Notes: generated by a model from the sequence alone, not told the origin. A DNA stretch of 64,000 nt from Paenirhizobium selenitireducens ATCC BAA-1503 (GCF_000518785.1 NZ_JAEG01000001.1:1-64000); one strand, 5' to 3'; counted from the first letter of the stretch, positions 43,432-53,994 are shown. Numbers and translations are program-made.

Positions 43432-43462
43432 AAAGCCCGCGCCGGTGACCGGCGCGGGCTTT
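43432..43462. terminator. Bidirectional terminator between the nuclease-like gene and aapP
   Basis: A perfect 14-bp stem (AAAGCCCGCGCCGG with its complement) encloses TGA, with A residues before and TTTC after. It suits both converging transcripts. Confidence 0.85.
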
Positions 43463-43486
43463 CTTATCTGATGTCCGGAGCAGCGA

Positions 43487-44260
<774 letters not shown>

Positions 44261-44275
44261 TGTTTTCCCCTGACG

Positions 44276-45430
44276 TTATTTTTTGTGGCCGGTATCGAGG
44301 TGCCGTTCCATGAATCCCGAATAGCGCGACATGCCGAAACAGAAAACCCAGAAAACGAAACCGGCGAAGATCAATCCGGTAAGCGGCGTGACCGGCGTCT
44401 GCCAGGCAGAGTCGCCGAACGAGGCCTTCACGACGCCGAGCAGGTCGTACATCGAGATGATGGTGACGAGCGACGTGTCCTTGAAGATGCCGATGAAGGT
44501 GTTGACGATGCCCGGGATCACCAGCTTGATCGCCTGTGGCAGGATGATGAAGGCCATCTTGTGGAAGTAGCTCAGCCCGAGCGCGTCCGCCGCCTCGTAC
44601 TGGCCCTTCGGAATGGCCTGCAGCCCGCCACGAATGACCTCCGCCATATAGGCCGAGGCGAAGATCGACACGCCGATGAGCGCCCGCAGGAACTTGTCGA
44701 TATTGTTGCCCGGCGTCAGGAACAGCGGCAGAAGCACGCTTGCCATGAAGAGCACGGTAATCAGCGGCACGCCGCGGATGAGTTCGATGAAGGCGACGGA
44801 CACGGTCCTGACGATCGGCATCGGCGAGCGACGGCCGAGCGCCAGCAGGATCCCGAGCGGCAGCGACACGGCGATACCGACGAAGGACAGGATCATCGTC
44901 ACCATCAGGCCACCCCAGAGTGGGGTTTCCACATGCGAGAGCCCGAACCAGCCGCCGAGCAGCAGGCCATAGGCGATGACCGGCAGTCCGATGAGCAGCA
45001 GAAGCGCGTTCAGCCCCTTGCGTGGCGCCTTGGGGATCAGGAACGGAGTGAGCAGGGTGACGAACAGCCCGACGACCAGCAGCGGTCGCCACAGCTCGCC
45101 GCGCGGATAGGAGCCGAACATGAACTGCACGAAACGATCGTTGACATAAGCCCAGCAGGCGCCGCTCCAGCCGTCCGGCTGGATGCCGCCCTGTACCGCC
45201 GTCGTGCAGACGGAACGGTCGGCGCCGGTCCACACGGCCGACAGGAAAAGCCAGTCAAGCAAGCCCGGAAGGAAGTAGAGGATCGCGGCGATGGCGACCA
45301 GCGTCAGGACCGTGTCCTGCACCGTTGCGAAGAGGTTCTTGCGCAGCCAGCCGATGGTCGTCGAATCCTTTCGGGGCGCGGCCTTGGCGGGCAGGAAAGT
45401 GTGACGGACGAAAGAAGTTCCGGTGTCCAT
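44276..45430 (-). CDS. aapM: General L-amino acid ABC transporter permease AapM
   Basis: A 384-aa inner-membrane permease with several transmembrane helices and the HisM-type domain ([40 protein letters not shown], the EAA loop contacting AapP). Start at 45430 follows the aapQ stop closely; a ten-codon extension overlapping aapQ is less likely. It pairs with AapQ to form the channel. Confidence 0.96.
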   Translation of the reverse strand: MDTGTSFVRHTFLPAKAAPRKDSTTIGWLRKNLFATVQDTVLTLVAIAAILYFLPGLLDWLFLSAVWTGADRSVCTTAVQGGIQPDGWSGACWAYVNDRFVQFMFGSYPRGELWRPLLVVGLFVTLLTPFLIPKAPRKGLNALLLLIGLPVIAYGLLLGGWFGLSHVETPLWGGLMVTMILSFVGIAVSLPLGILLALGRRSPMPIVRTVSVAFIELIRGVPLITVLFMASVLLPLFLTPGNNIDKFLRALIGVSIFASAYMAEVIRGGLQAIPKGQYEAADALGLSYFHKMAFIILPQAIKLVIPGIVNTFIGIFKDTSLVTIISMYDLLGVVKASFGDSAWQTPVTPLTGLIFAGFVFWVFCFGMSRYSGFMERHLDTGHKK

Positions 45431-45431
45431 G

Positions 45432-46643
45432 TCAGCGCTCCACCAAGGCCATTTTTGCATTGAACCAGTTCATGAACAGCGAGGTCAAGAGGCTGATGGT
45501 CACATAGACCGCCATCCAGATCGCGATGATCTCGACGGCCTTGCCGGACTGGTTGAGGATCGTACCGCCGACCGCGACGAGATCCGCGTAGCCGACCGCG
45601 ACCGCCAGGGAGGAGTTCTTGATCAGGTTCAGATATTGCGAGGTGAGCGGCGGGATGATGATGCGCAGCGCCTGCGGCAGGACCACGAGGCGGGTCGTCG
45701 GTCCGGACCTGAGGCCAAGCGCATAGGCGGCCTCGGTCTGTCCCTTGGCAACCCCGCGAATACCGGCCCGCACGATTTCGGCGATGAAGGACGCGGTGTA
45801 GAGCGAGAGCGCGAGATAGAGCGCCAGGAATTCCGGCCCGATGACCATGCCACCGCTCATGTTGAACGAACCCGGGACGGGATAGTCGAACGATAGCGGC
45901 GCACCGAGGAGGGTAAAGACGACCACCGGCAGGAGAATGACCAGTGCCATGTTGACCCAGAGCACCGGCGGGCGTTTGCCGGTCGCCAGCTGGCGCCGGT
46001 TGGCCCAGATGGTGTAGAGAACCGCGGCGGCAATGCCGGCGACGAGCGACGCCGCGACGATGCCGAAACCTTCGCCGAACACCGGGGCCGGCATGTAGAT
46101 GCCGCGGTTCGAGACGAAGAAGACGGCGCCTGGATTGTCCTTGGCATGCTGGAAAATGGTGCGGATTGCCGGCAGCAGTGCAAGCACGCCGAGATACCAG
46201 AAGAAGATGACGAGCAGCGGCGGAATGTTGCGGAAGATTTCCACATAGACCGTGCTGAGGCGCGAAATCAGCCAGTTGTGCGAGAGCCGGCCGATGCCGA
46301 CCAGCAGGCCGACGATCGTTGCCGTGATGATGCCGAAAAACCCGATCACCAGGGTGTTGAGAAGGCCGACCTGCAGCGCGCGGAAATAGGTTGAATCGCT
46401 GGAATAGGCGATCAGGGATTGCGCGACGTCGAAGCCGGCGCGGCTGTTGAGGAAGCCGAAGCCCGAGGTCATGTTGGCGCGGGCAAGGTTCTGCGCGGCA
46501 TTGGTCCAGGCGAAATAGATCACCCCACCGATCAGCAGCAGCGTTAGCGCTTGATAGACGATCTGTCTGAAGGCCTGATTATAGAGCAGCGATACCTTCG
46601 GACGGTCGTCGCCGCCCTGCATACGGGCGTCGGTCGCAGCCAT
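45432..46643 (-). CDS. aapQ: General L-amino acid ABC transporter permease AapQ
   Basis: A 403-aa permease with about eight hydrophobic segments, a large insertion between early helices as in known AapQ, and the EAA loop ([20 protein letters not shown]). [20 protein letters not shown] is the family's conserved helix. It forms the heterodimeric channel with AapM. It is separated from aapJ by a strong hairpin. Confidence 0.96.
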   Translation of the reverse strand: MAATDARMQGGDDRPKVSLLYNQAFRQIVYQALTLLLIGGVIYFAWTNAAQNLARANMTSGFGFLNSRAGFDVAQSLIAYSSDSTYFRALQVGLLNTLVIGFFGIITATIVGLLVGIGRLSHNWLISRLSTVYVEIFRNIPPLLVIFFWYLGVLALLPAIRTIFQHAKDNPGAVFFVSNRGIYMPAPVFGEGFGIVAASLVAGIAAAVLYTIWANRRQLATGKRPPVLWVNMALVILLPVVVFTLLGAPLSFDYPVPGSFNMSGGMVIGPEFLALYLALSLYTASFIAEIVRAGIRGVAKGQTEAAYALGLRSGPTTRLVVLPQALRIIIPPLTSQYLNLIKNSSLAVAVGYADLVAVGGTILNQSGKAVEIIAIWMAVYVTISLLTSLFMNWFNAKMALVER

Positions 46644-46699
46644 CGATAATTCCCCTGTCGTTTGGTCACCCTTTTTGTCCGGGTGTTTCCGTCCGAAAA

Positions 46700-46725
46700 G
46701 GGAAGGCGGATGTCTCCGCCTTCCC
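46700..46725 (-). terminator. Intercistronic hairpin between aapJ and aapQ
   Basis: An 11-bp perfect stem (GGGAAGGCGGA and its complement) lies 16 bases beyond the aapJ stop; on the transcribed strand it is followed by TTTTC. Such a hairpin would let more aapJ than permease mRNA accumulate, matching the need for excess binding protein. Confidence 0.75.
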
Positions 46726-46741
46726 GATAGTCAGATCGCGA

Positions 46742-47770
46742 TCAGCGGATCGGAGGAGCGTACTGCAGGCCGCCCTTGTTCCACAGGGCGTTCAGGCCGC
46801 GGGCGATCTTGAGCGGCGAGCCTTCGCCGACATTGCGCTCGAAGCTTTCGCCATAGTTGCCGACGGCCTTGATGATCTGGACGGCCCAATCCTTCGGCAG
46901 GCCGAGGTCGGCACCGAGGGTAGAGTCGGCTTCTTCACCGAGGAAGCGCTTGATGTCCGGGTTCTCGGACTTCTTCATTTCCTCGACGTTTGCCTGGGTG
47001 ATGCCGAATTCCTCGGCGGCGACCATGGCGTAGTGCGACCAGGTCACGACGTCGAACCACTTGGAGTCGTTCTGGCGAACGGCCGGGCCGAGCGGCTCCT
47101 TGGAGATGATTTCCGGCAGGACCTGATGGTCGTCCGGGTTCGCCATCTTCAGGCGGATCGAGTAGAGGCCCGAGGCGTCCGTGGTGTAGGCGTCGCAACG
47201 GCCGGCATTGTAGGCCGCATCGGCTTCGTCCTGGGCTTCAAACACGACCGGCTTGAATTCCATCTTGTTGGCGCGGAAGTAGTCGGCGAGGTTCAGCTCG
47301 GTGGTGGTGCCGGACTGTACGCAGATCGAGGCGCCGTTGAGTTCGAGCGCCGACTTCACGTTCAGTTCCTTCTTCACCATGAAACCCTGGCCGTCATAGT
47401 AGTTGATGGCGCGGAAATCGAAACCGAGCTGCGAATCGCGGCTCGTGCTCCAGGTGGTGTTGCGGGCGAGCATGTCCACTTCGCCCGACTGCAGGGCCGG
47501 GAAACGGTCCTTGGCAGAAAGCGGCGTGAACTTGACCTTGGTCGCGTCGCCGAACACGGCGGCGGCGACAGCCTTGCAGAGATCGGTATCGAGGCCGGTC
47601 CAGTTGCCGGAGGAATCCTGCGCGCCGAAGCCGGCGAGATTCGAACCGTTGACGCCGCACTGGACGAAACCCTTGGCCTTCACGTCATCGAGCGTGCCAG
47701 CAAATGCAGCCGACGCGCCCATTCCCAGGACTGCAGCGCCGAGTGCGGCTGACAGAAGAGTCTTGTTCAT
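46742..47770 (-). CDS. aapJ: General L-amino acid-binding periplasmic protein AapJ
   Basis: A 342-aa solute-binding protein with signal peptide (LLSAALGAAVLGMGASAAFA) and the family 3 SBP fold. Marked segments are GFVQCGVNGSNLAGFG, WTGLDTDLCKAVAAAVFGD, TPLSAKDRFPALQSGEVDML and FMVKKELNVKSALELNG. It captures L-amino acids for AapQMP. First gene of the operon; start chosen for the signal peptide, with GGTTGGGAAAA before it. Confidence 0.97.
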   Translation of the reverse strand: MNKTLLSAALGAAVLGMGASAAFAGTLDDVKAKGFVQCGVNGSNLAGFGAQDSSGNWTGLDTDLCKAVAAAVFGDATKVKFTPLSAKDRFPALQSGEVDMLARNTTWSTSRDSQLGFDFRAINYYDGQGFMVKKELNVKSALELNGASICVQSGTTTELNLADYFRANKMEFKPVVFEAQDEADAAYNAGRCDAYTTDASGLYSIRLKMANPDDHQVLPEIISKEPLGPAVRQNDSKWFDVVTWSHYAMVAAEEFGITQANVEEMKKSENPDIKRFLGEEADSTLGADLGLPKDWAVQIIKAVGNYGESFERNVGEGSPLKIARGLNALWNKGGLQYAPPIR

Positions 47771-48127
47771 TTTTCCCAACCTTTTTCCGTTGTCTTTTGC
47801 TCTTGACCGCCGCGCGCCATGAGGTCGGCGCAGCTGGCCGGCTCGCGGCCCTCCCGGTGCGAGCCCGACTATCACAGTCTTAAATGGATCGACGGTCAAG
47901 TCTCGAGCTCAGAAATTGCGGCGAAAAGCGGCAAATTGCTAATTAAGCTGGAAAAACAGGCACAAATTGCCGTTTCCGATCAGCGAATGCTCAAAATTGG
48001 ATCGCCCGAAAGCGCTTTGGCTCACCGGTTTGTCAATGGCAGGGTGACAAATCTCGGCTTGACCGCAAAGCTTGCGGCCTTCAAAAATCCCCGCTTCATA
48101 CCTCGCAATCAGAAGGCCTCAGGTTTC
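47771..48127. promoter_or_regulatory. Divergent control region between aapJ and metC
   Basis: This 357-bp gap between two divergent starts must hold both promoters. An AT-richer patch (about 47,925-48,000, with AAATTG repeats) contrasts with the flanks, but I cannot single out -10/-35 elements with confidence, and see no coding sequence. Confidence 0.4.
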
Positions 48128-49318
48128 ATGAAGGACAGGAAAGACATGCTGGTTCGCGCCGGCACGGACACGAAGCTCTGCCATATCGGCCACGACCCGT
48201 CGAGTTTCCACGGCTTCGTCAATCCACCGGTCGTGCATGCCTCCACCGTGCTGTTTCCGGACGTTCGAACCATGGAGACGCGCGCCCAGAAATACACCTA
48301 CGGCACGCGCGGCACGCCGACGACGGATGCGCTCTGCGAGGCGATCGACGAGCTTGAGGGGTCCGTCGGCACCATTCTCGTGCCCTCGGGGCTGGCCGCC
48401 ATCACGGTCCCCTTCCTCGCCTTCCTCTCGGCCGGCGATCATGCCCTGATCGTCGATTCGGTCTATTCGCCCTGCCGCCATTTCTGCAACACCATGCTGG
48501 CCCGGCTCGGGGTCGAGGTCGAATATTACGATCCGGAGATCGGTGCCGGCATCGAGCAGCTGATCCGGCCGAACACCAAGCTGGTCCACACCGAGGCTCC
48601 GGGCTCGAACACGTTTGAAATGCAGGACATCCGGGCGATCGCCGATGCCGCCCACAGGCATGGCTGCGTGGTGACCATGGACAATACCTGGGCGACGCCG
48701 CTCTATTTCCGGCCGCTCGATTTCGGCGTCGACATCTCCATCCATGCCGCGACCAAGTATCCGTCCGGCCATTCCGACATCCTGATGGGCACGGTCTCGG
48801 CCAATGCCGCGCATTGGGAGAGGCTGAAGGAAGCGAACATCACGCTCGGCATCTGCGGTTCGCCGGACGATTCCTACATGATCCTGCGCGGGTTGAGGAC
48901 GATGAACATTCGGCTTGAGCACCATGGCCGCAGCGCCCTTGCCGTGGCTGAGTGGCTGGAGGGCCGCGACGACGTGGCGCGCGTGCTGCATCCGGCGCTG
49001 CCGAGCTTTCCCGGCCACGACATCTGGAAGCGCGATTTCAAGGGTACGAGCGGCATCTTCTCCTTCGTCCTTGGCGCCGATTCGCAAGAGAAGTTCAAGC
49101 CGAAGGCACGGGCCTTCCTCGACGAACTCTCGCTGTTCGGCCTCGGCTATTCCTGGGGCGGCTTCGAGAGCCTGGCGGTCATGGTCAATCTCGATGACCG
49201 CACGATCCGCAAGGCGCCGAGTGAAGGCCCGGTCATCCGCCTGCAGATCGGCCTGGAGAATATCGAGGACATCGTCGCCGACCTCGAACGCGGCTTCAAG
49301 GCTGCCGCTGCCGTCTGA
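48128..49318 (+). CDS. metC: Cystathionine beta-lyase
   Basis: A 396-aa PLP enzyme of the Cys/Met metabolism family, converting cystathionine to homocysteine. Conserved features are YGTRGTPTTDALCEAIDEL, the cofactor-contact VPSGLAAIT, VTMDNTWATPLYFRPLDFG and the PLP Lys in IHAATKYPSGHSD. GTRGTPT distinguishes this class from gamma-synthases. The start at 48128 follows a short CAGG; the ATG at 48146 is an alternative. Reads divergently from aapJ. Confidence 0.93.
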   Translation: MKDRKDMLVRAGTDTKLCHIGHDPSSFHGFVNPPVVHASTVLFPDVRTMETRAQKYTYGTRGTPTTDALCEAIDELEGSVGTILVPSGLAAITVPFLAFLSAGDHALIVDSVYSPCRHFCNTMLARLGVEVEYYDPEIGAGIEQLIRPNTKLVHTEAPGSNTFEMQDIRAIADAAHRHGCVVTMDNTWATPLYFRPLDFGVDISIHAATKYPSGHSDILMGTVSANAAHWERLKEANITLGICGSPDDSYMILRGLRTMNIRLEHHGRSALAVAEWLEGRDDVARVLHPALPSFPGHDIWKRDFKGTSGIFSFVLGADSQEKFKPKARAFLDELSLFGLGYSWGGFESLAVMVNLDDRTIRKAPSEGPVIRLQIGLENIEDIVADLERGFKAAAAV

Positions 49319-49333
49319 GCGGCAACCAGGGCC

Positions 49334-50500
49334 TCAGCCTTTGGCGCGATAGCCGTAGAGCCAGTCGAGATCGCCGGCGAGGCTCTGCGGCGAGCGCAGC
49401 GACAAGACGATGTCGCGGCCAAGGCGGATCGGCCCTTGGGCGTGATAGGCGAATTTGTTGAACGCGCCACGATGGCGCACCCGGGCGGCGCGCGCCTTGC
49501 GCGTCGCCTCGAAGCGCGAAAGCGCTTCGGGCAAGGGCAGGGGACCGCTCACCGCTCCGGCCAGCTCGAAGGCATCCTCGATCGCCATGGCGGCGCCCTG
49601 GGCGGAAAACGGCATCATCGCATGCGCCGCGTCGCCGATCAGCACCGTGTCGCGGCCATTCTGCCACCGTCCGTCCGAGGCCTCGTAGAGCGGCCAGAAG
49701 GTCGCCCGATCGATCGAGGCGAGCAGCGTGCAGATCTCGATGTTCCAGCCGGCGAACTGGCGCAGCAGCAACGCGCGCTGTCCGGCACTGCCTTCCGTTC
49801 CCCAGGTCTCTCCCGGGTTCATGCCGGCCGCGATGGCGACGATGTTGAAGCCGTCGATTTCCTTCAGCGGATAGGCGACGAGATGCGAATTCGGGCCGAG
49901 ATAGGCGGTCACGTTGACCGGATCGAGGAAACCGGGGGCGACGGCGGCGGGCACGGTGAAGCGCCAGGCGATATTGCCGGAAAAGCTGATCTCGGGATGT
50001 CCGTCGATCAGTTTGCGCACCGATGACCAGGCACCGTCGGCCCCGACGACCAGGTCGCTCGGCGATCCGGCCAGGCGTTCGACCGCGGCATGGTCAGAAG
50101 GCTCGATGCGGCAGCCGAGATGGAGGCGGCAGAGCGGGTTGTGCAGCACTTGTGTCAGCAGCGCTTGCTGGAGCGTGGAGCGATGCAGCACGCCATAGGG
50201 CGATCCCCAGCGCTTGCGGGCAAAGGCGCCGGTCGGCACCGCAGCAAGCTGCTTCAGCGTCACGCCCGAGGCCAGGCGCACTTCGTCCGGTTCGCGCCAG
50301 TGGCGCTCGATCTCATCGAGAGCGCCGAGTTCGGCCAGAATGCGGGAGGCATTGGGGGAAATTTGCAGGCCGGCGCCGACTTCGGCGAGTTGCGGGGCCT
50401 GCTCGAAGATAGCGCAGTGCACGCCGTGTCGCGCCAAGGCAAGCGCAGCCGTGAGACCCGCCACCCCGGCTCCGATAATGGCGGCGGTCTTGATCGACAT
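49334..50500 (-). CDS. FAD-dependent aromatic monooxygenase (salicylate hydroxylase-like)
   Basis: A 388-aa flavoprotein of the UbiH/PHBH class. The FAD-binding GxGxxG is in AIIGAGVAGLTAALALARHG, the DG motif is VVGADGAWSSVRKLI and the late GD motif VLIGDAAHAMMPFSAQG. Substrate cannot be told from sequence; salicylate-type aromatic acids are typical. It converges with metC and lies 27 bases after the start-side of a zinc-finger gene in the same direction. Confidence 0.88.
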   Translation of the reverse strand: MSIKTAAIIGAGVAGLTAALALARHGVHCAIFEQAPQLAEVGAGLQISPNASRILAELGALDEIERHWREPDEVRLASGVTLKQLAAVPTGAFARKRWGSPYGVLHRSTLQQALLTQVLHNPLCRLHLGCRIEPSDHAAVERLAGSPSDLVVGADGAWSSVRKLIDGHPEISFSGNIAWRFTVPAAVAPGFLDPVNVTAYLGPNSHLVAYPLKEIDGFNIVAIAAGMNPGETWGTEGSAGQRALLLRQFAGWNIEICTLLASIDRATFWPLYEASDGRWQNGRDTVLIGDAAHAMMPFSAQGAAMAIEDAFELAGAVSGPLPLPEALSRFEATRKARAARVRHRGAFNKFAYHAQGPIRLGRDIVLSLRSPQSLAGDLDWLYGYRAKG

Positions 50501-50527
50501 GAATGATCCGATCAGGAACGGTGCCGG

Positions 50528-50773
50528 CTACGCGGCCTTGACATGATAGACGCAGCCGGGCGGGTTCGTCTGCTCGGCCTTGAGCGAAGGGTTGTAGCGG
50601 TAGAGCGTCGAGCAGTAGGAGCACACCTTTTCGGTGTCATGTCCCATGTCGATGAAGATGTGCGGATGGTCGAAGGGGGAGGACGCGCCTGTGCACATGA
50701 ATTCCTTCACGCCGATTTCGATCACCTGATGACCGCCGTCGTTCTGGAAATGGGGAATGCTGTGCCCGGCCAT
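50528..50773 (-). CDS. zf-CHCC (NDUFS6-like) zinc-finger protein
   Basis: An 81-aa protein with the zinc-finger motif of the CHCC family: VKEFMCTGASSPFDHPHIFI and EKVCSYCSTLYRY provide Cys-His-Cys-Cys ligands. The family is related to the mitochondrial complex I assembly factor NDUFS6 and widespread in alphaproteobacteria. Much longer upstream frame is spurious; the start at 50773 fits the family. It is divergent from the alpha/beta hydrolase and upstream of the FAD monooxygenase. Confidence 0.9.
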   Translation of the reverse strand: MAGHSIPHFQNDGGHQVIEIGVKEFMCTGASSPFDHPHIFIDMGHDTEKVCSYCSTLYRYNPSLKAEQTNPPGCVYHVKAA

Positions 50774-50938
50774 GTTCGTCTCCGCTATGCCATTCAACGC
50801 GGCGGACCATATCGCCGTTCGATCGAAATGTGTAGAGCCAAACACATACCCGGCCGACAGAAAATCGGGTCGACCGGGTTGGACCGGCGGCCGGTATTTT
50901 ATAGTGTGGCGCAAATTCGATGCCGACAGGACATGCTG

Positions 50939-51727
50939 ATGAATCTCGATGCCCCGCCTTTCTCGCTCTTCTATCATGAAGGTCTGCAACTCGCCTATTT
51001 CGACGAGGGCGATCCGGCGGGCGATCCCGTTCTGCTGATCCACGGCTTCGCCTCGACCGCGAGCGTCAACTGGGTCTATCCTGGCTGGCTGAAGACGCTG
51101 GGCGAGGCGGGCTACCGGGTGATCGCCATTGACAATCGCGGGCACGGCGCCAGCGACCGTCCGCATGATCCGCAAGCCTACCATCCCTCGCTGATGGCCG
51201 GCGATGCGGCAGCGCTTCTGACCCATCTGGGCATCGAACAGGCCCACGTCATGGGCTATTCCATGGGCGCGCGCATCTCGGCCTTCCTTGCCATAGAGCA
51301 CGCCAATCGCGTCCGCTCGCTGGTGCTCGGCGGTCTTGGCATCGGGCTGTGCGACGGCGTGGGGGACTGGGATCCGATCGCCGAGGCACTGCTTGCACCG
51401 TCGATCGCCGATGTCACCCATCCGCGCGGCCGCATGTTTCGCGCCTTTGCCGACCAGACCCATTCCGATCGCTTCGCGCTAGCCGCCTGCATCAAGACGT
51501 CGCGGGTGCTGGTCGAGCGCGGCGACATCGCCAGGGTCGACGTGCCCACCCTGATCGCCGTCGGCACCAAGGACGACATCGCCGGATCGCCGCAGGAACT
51601 GGCGGCCCTGATGCCGCACGCGACGGCGATCGACATTCCCAATCGCGATCACATGCTCGCCGTCGGCGACAAGGTCTTGAAGAAGGCGGTCATCGACTTC
51701 TACCGGCATATCGCGGCAAACGGATGA
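50939..51727 (+). CDS. Alpha/beta hydrolase
   Basis: A 262-aa hydrolase. The oxyanion strand LLIHGFASTASVNW, nucleophile elbow GYSMGARI (Ser), acid in IAVGTKDDIAG and His in IPNRDHMLAVGD make a complete triad. Substrate unknown. Start at 50939 is preferred, since AGG lies eight bases before it, over an overlapping ATG two codons upstream. No membrane or signal segment, so cytosolic. Converges with the hydratase gene. Confidence 0.9.
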   Translation: MNLDAPPFSLFYHEGLQLAYFDEGDPAGDPVLLIHGFASTASVNWVYPGWLKTLGEAGYRVIAIDNRGHGASDRPHDPQAYHPSLMAGDAAALLTHLGIEQAHVMGYSMGARISAFLAIEHANRVRSLVLGGLGIGLCDGVGDWDPIAEALLAPSIADVTHPRGRMFRAFADQTHSDRFALAACIKTSRVLVERGDIARVDVPTLIAVGTKDDIAGSPQELAALMPHATAIDIPNRDHMLAVGDKVLKKAVIDFYRHIAANG

Positions 51728-51756
51728 GGTGCCTCACGCATCCGGTCCAGCCGTGA

Positions 51757-52560
51757 TCAGCGGCCGGTAAAGGTCGGCCGTCGCCTTTCGGCGAAGGCGG
51801 CCCGGCCCTCGGCATAGTCGGCGCTGTCGAAGGTCGAAGCGCCGAACACCTCGGCTTCGCGCAGGAGATCCTCGTCCTGCTGGGTTGCTGCGCGGATGGC
51901 GAGCTTTGAGGCGCGCACCGACAGCGGCGCATTGTTGGCGATCGTCTCGGCCAGCCTCAAGGCTTCGGCCTCGAGCGCCTCCGGCGTCGTCACCTGCAGG
52001 AGGAAACCGCAGGCGAGCAACTGCGCCGGGCTCATCGGCGCGCCGGTGTAGAGCGCCATGCGTGCCATCTGCGTTCCCATCGACTGGACGAAATCCTGCA
52101 CCGCATCCGCCGGATAGGCGAGGCCGAGCCGGGCGGCGGGCACCGCGAAGGCCGAGCCTTCGGCCGCGATGCGCAGGTCGGCGGCGGCCGCAAGCCCGAA
52201 GCCGCCGCCGTAGCAGATGCCGCGGATCGCGGCGATCACCGGGACGTTCGAGTCGCGGATGGCCGCGAAGGCCTTGCTGTTGTCGTCTTCGTAGAGCCGC
52301 GCGGTCGGCGTATCCTTGCGCACAACGGGGAATTCGGAGATGTCGGCGCCCGCGCTGAAATCGCTCTCGCCGGCGCCCATCAGCAGGATCACCCGGGCCT
52401 CGCCTTCGCCACACAGCCAGTGCATCGCCTCGGGGATTGCCCGCCACATGGCGGCATTGATCGCGTTCTTGCGATCGGCATTGGCGATGAGGAGAATGCC
52501 CGTTCCGGCCTGGCTTGCGGCGCGGATCATGCCGGCGGCAAAATCGTGGGTACGTTTCAT
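51757..52560 (-). CDS. Enoyl-CoA hydratase/isomerase family protein
   Basis: A 267-aa crotonase-fold protein. The two oxyanion-hole segments are FSAGADISEFPV and GICYGGGFGLAAAADLRIA. Of the usual acid residues near the second segment, the sequence AARLGLAYPADAVQDF lacks one expected Glu, so the exact reaction within the crotonase family is uncertain. It lies between converging hydrolase and divergent cysE. Confidence 0.88.
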   Translation of the reverse strand: MKRTHDFAAGMIRAASQAGTGILLIANADRKNAINAAMWRAIPEAMHWLCGEGEARVILLMGAGESDFSAGADISEFPVVRKDTPTARLYEDDNSKAFAAIRDSNVPVIAAIRGICYGGGFGLAAAADLRIAAEGSAFAVPAARLGLAYPADAVQDFVQSMGTQMARMALYTGAPMSPAQLLACGFLLQVTTPEALEAEALRLAETIANNAPLSVRASKLAIRAATQQDEDLLREAEVFGASTFDSADYAEGRAAFAERRRPTFTGR

Positions 52561-52634
52561 TTGGGTAGGCCCATTTATGTTGATTCACGGATCGACTATA
52601 TAATGCGCTCGAACAGGAAACGAGGAGACCGGCA

Positions 52635-53456
52635 ATGGCCGCAAAAAGCGAAATCCTCAAGAGAGAGCACGTGCAGTCGATGGATCCGATCTGGGACAGC
52701 CTTCGCAGCGAAGCGCGGCTTGCCGCCGATCACGATCCGCTGCTGGCCGCCTTCCTCTATTCCACGGTGCTCAACCATCATTCCCTTGAGGATTGCGTGA
52801 TCTACCGGATCTGCGAGCGCCTCGATCATCCCGATCTGCAGGCGATCCTGCTGCGCCAGACCTTCGACGAGATGCTGCGCGACTGGCCGGAATGGGGTTC
52901 GATCATGCGCGTCGATATCCAGGCGGTCTATGACCGCGACCCTGCCTGCACCCGCTTCATGGAGCCCGTCCTTTATTTCAAGGGCTTCCATGCCATCCAG
53001 ACCCATCGTCTGGCCCATTGGCTGTGGAATCGCGGGCGGCGCGACTTCGCGCTCTATCTCCAGAGCCGCGCGTCGAGCGTCTTCCAGACCGACATCAACC
53101 CGGCGGCGCGCATCGGCAAGGGCATCTTCCTCGATCACGCCACCGGCCTCGTCGTCGGCGAGACGGCGCGCATCGGCGACAACGTTTCGATCCTGCACGG
53201 CGTCACGCTCGGCGGCACCGGCAAGGAGGGGGCGGACCGTCATCCCAAGATCGGCGACGGCGTGCTGATCGGTGCCGGGGCCAAGGTGCTGGGCAACATC
53301 GAGGTGGGCTGCTGCTCGCGCATCGCCGCAGGCTCGGTGGTGTTGAAGCCCGTGCCGCGCGGCTCGACGGTCGCCGGCGTTCCGGCACGCGTGGTGGGGG
53401 AGGCAGGTTGTGCCGAGCCGGCGCGCTCCATGGACCAGATGCTCGCGGCGGATTGA
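52635..53456 (+). CDS. cysE: Serine O-acetyltransferase
   Basis: A 273-aa enzyme making O-acetylserine for cysteine synthesis. An N-terminal helical SATase domain (residues about 10-140) precedes the left-handed beta helix with hexapeptide repeats and the catalytic loop HGVTLGGTGKEGADRHPKIG. The end has no long C-terminal tail ending in Ile, so interaction with CysK by that means is doubtful. GGAGACCGG precedes the ATG. Confidence 0.95.
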   Translation: MAAKSEILKREHVQSMDPIWDSLRSEARLAADHDPLLAAFLYSTVLNHHSLEDCVIYRICERLDHPDLQAILLRQTFDEMLRDWPEWGSIMRVDIQAVYDRDPACTRFMEPVLYFKGFHAIQTHRLAHWLWNRGRRDFALYLQSRASSVFQTDINPAARIGKGIFLDHATGLVVGETARIGDNVSILHGVTLGGTGKEGADRHPKIGDGVLIGAGAKVLGNIEVGCCSRIAAGSVVLKPVPRGSTVAGVPARVVGEAGCAEPARSMDQMLAAD

Positions 53457-53597
53457 CCGCCGGCGGCGGGGCAGGGCCGGACCTTGTGTCCGGCCGGGCG
53501 GCCCGCCGCGGCAAAGATTGGCCTTTCGCGTCTTTACAGCGGCGGATGGCGCATGCGACAAGCGGCCCGAATTTGAATCGCCGATGGAGAATGGATC

Positions 53598-53801
53598 GTG
53601 AAGCCCGAAGAAATCAAGAAACTCGACGCCTATTTCAAGCGGATGTTCAATCCGGCGATGGCGGTCAAGGCTCGCCCCCGCAAGGATGACTCGGCCGAAG
53701 TCTACGTGGGCGACGAGTTCCTCGGCGTGGTTTTCCGGGACGACGAAGACGGCGATCTGTCCTATAATTTTTCCATGGCGATCCTCGACGTCGATCTTTA
53801 A
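53598..53801 (+). CDS. DUF3126 family protein
   Basis: A 67-aa protein from a GTG start with GGAG upstream. It matches the small alphaproteobacterial DUF3126 family: KKLDAYFKRMFNP, the strand pair SAEVYVGDEFLGVVFRD and GDLSYNFSMAILD. No function is known. It follows cysE on the same strand and is closed by a strong hairpin. Confidence 0.9.
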   Translation: MKPEEIKKLDAYFKRMFNPAMAVKARPRKDDSAEVYVGDEFLGVVFRDDEDGDLSYNFSMAILDVDL

Positions 53802-53851
53802 GCCAGCGGTTGCATGATCGCTGATATATGTTTTCCCTTTCAAGGGAACGC

Positions 53852-53874
53852 GGCCGACCGGGCTCCGGTCGGCC
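53852..53874 (+). terminator. Terminator after the DUF3126 gene
   Basis: GGCCGACCGG and CCGGTCGGCC form a perfect 10-bp stem with loop GCT, followed by TTAACTTT. Confidence 0.7.
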
Positions 53875-53916
53875 TTAACTTTGGTCAAAAATACAACTAA
53901 AACGGGATACCGCATC

Positions 53917-53955
53917 GCACAAAACACTTGACTGATTTTGTGCAACTGCTATCTA
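53917..53955 (+). promoter_or_regulatory. Phasin promoter with overlapping palindrome (candidate PhaR operator)
   Basis: TTGACT (53928-53933) and TATCTA (53950-53955), 16 bases apart, form a good promoter 40 bases before the phasin start. An 8-bp inverted repeat, GCACAAAA (53917-53924) and TTTTGTGC (53936-53943), straddles the -35 element, placing it where a repressor would block RNA polymerase. Phasin genes are classically repressed by PhaR until PHA granules form, so this is a candidate PhaR site. Confidence 0.7.
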
Positions 53956-53994
53956 TCTGAGCACCGAATGAAACGGACCTGAAGGAGTGGTGGC

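Noticed and set aside
50528-51463. 311-aa protein covering the zf-CHCC gene
   Set aside because: Only the last 81 residues show a conserved domain; the rest is antisense to the alpha/beta hydrolase.
53475-53495. Hairpin after cysE as a terminator
   Set aside because: The stem GGCCGGAC/GTCCGGCC exists but no T run follows and the sequence is generally GC-rich, so it may be chance.
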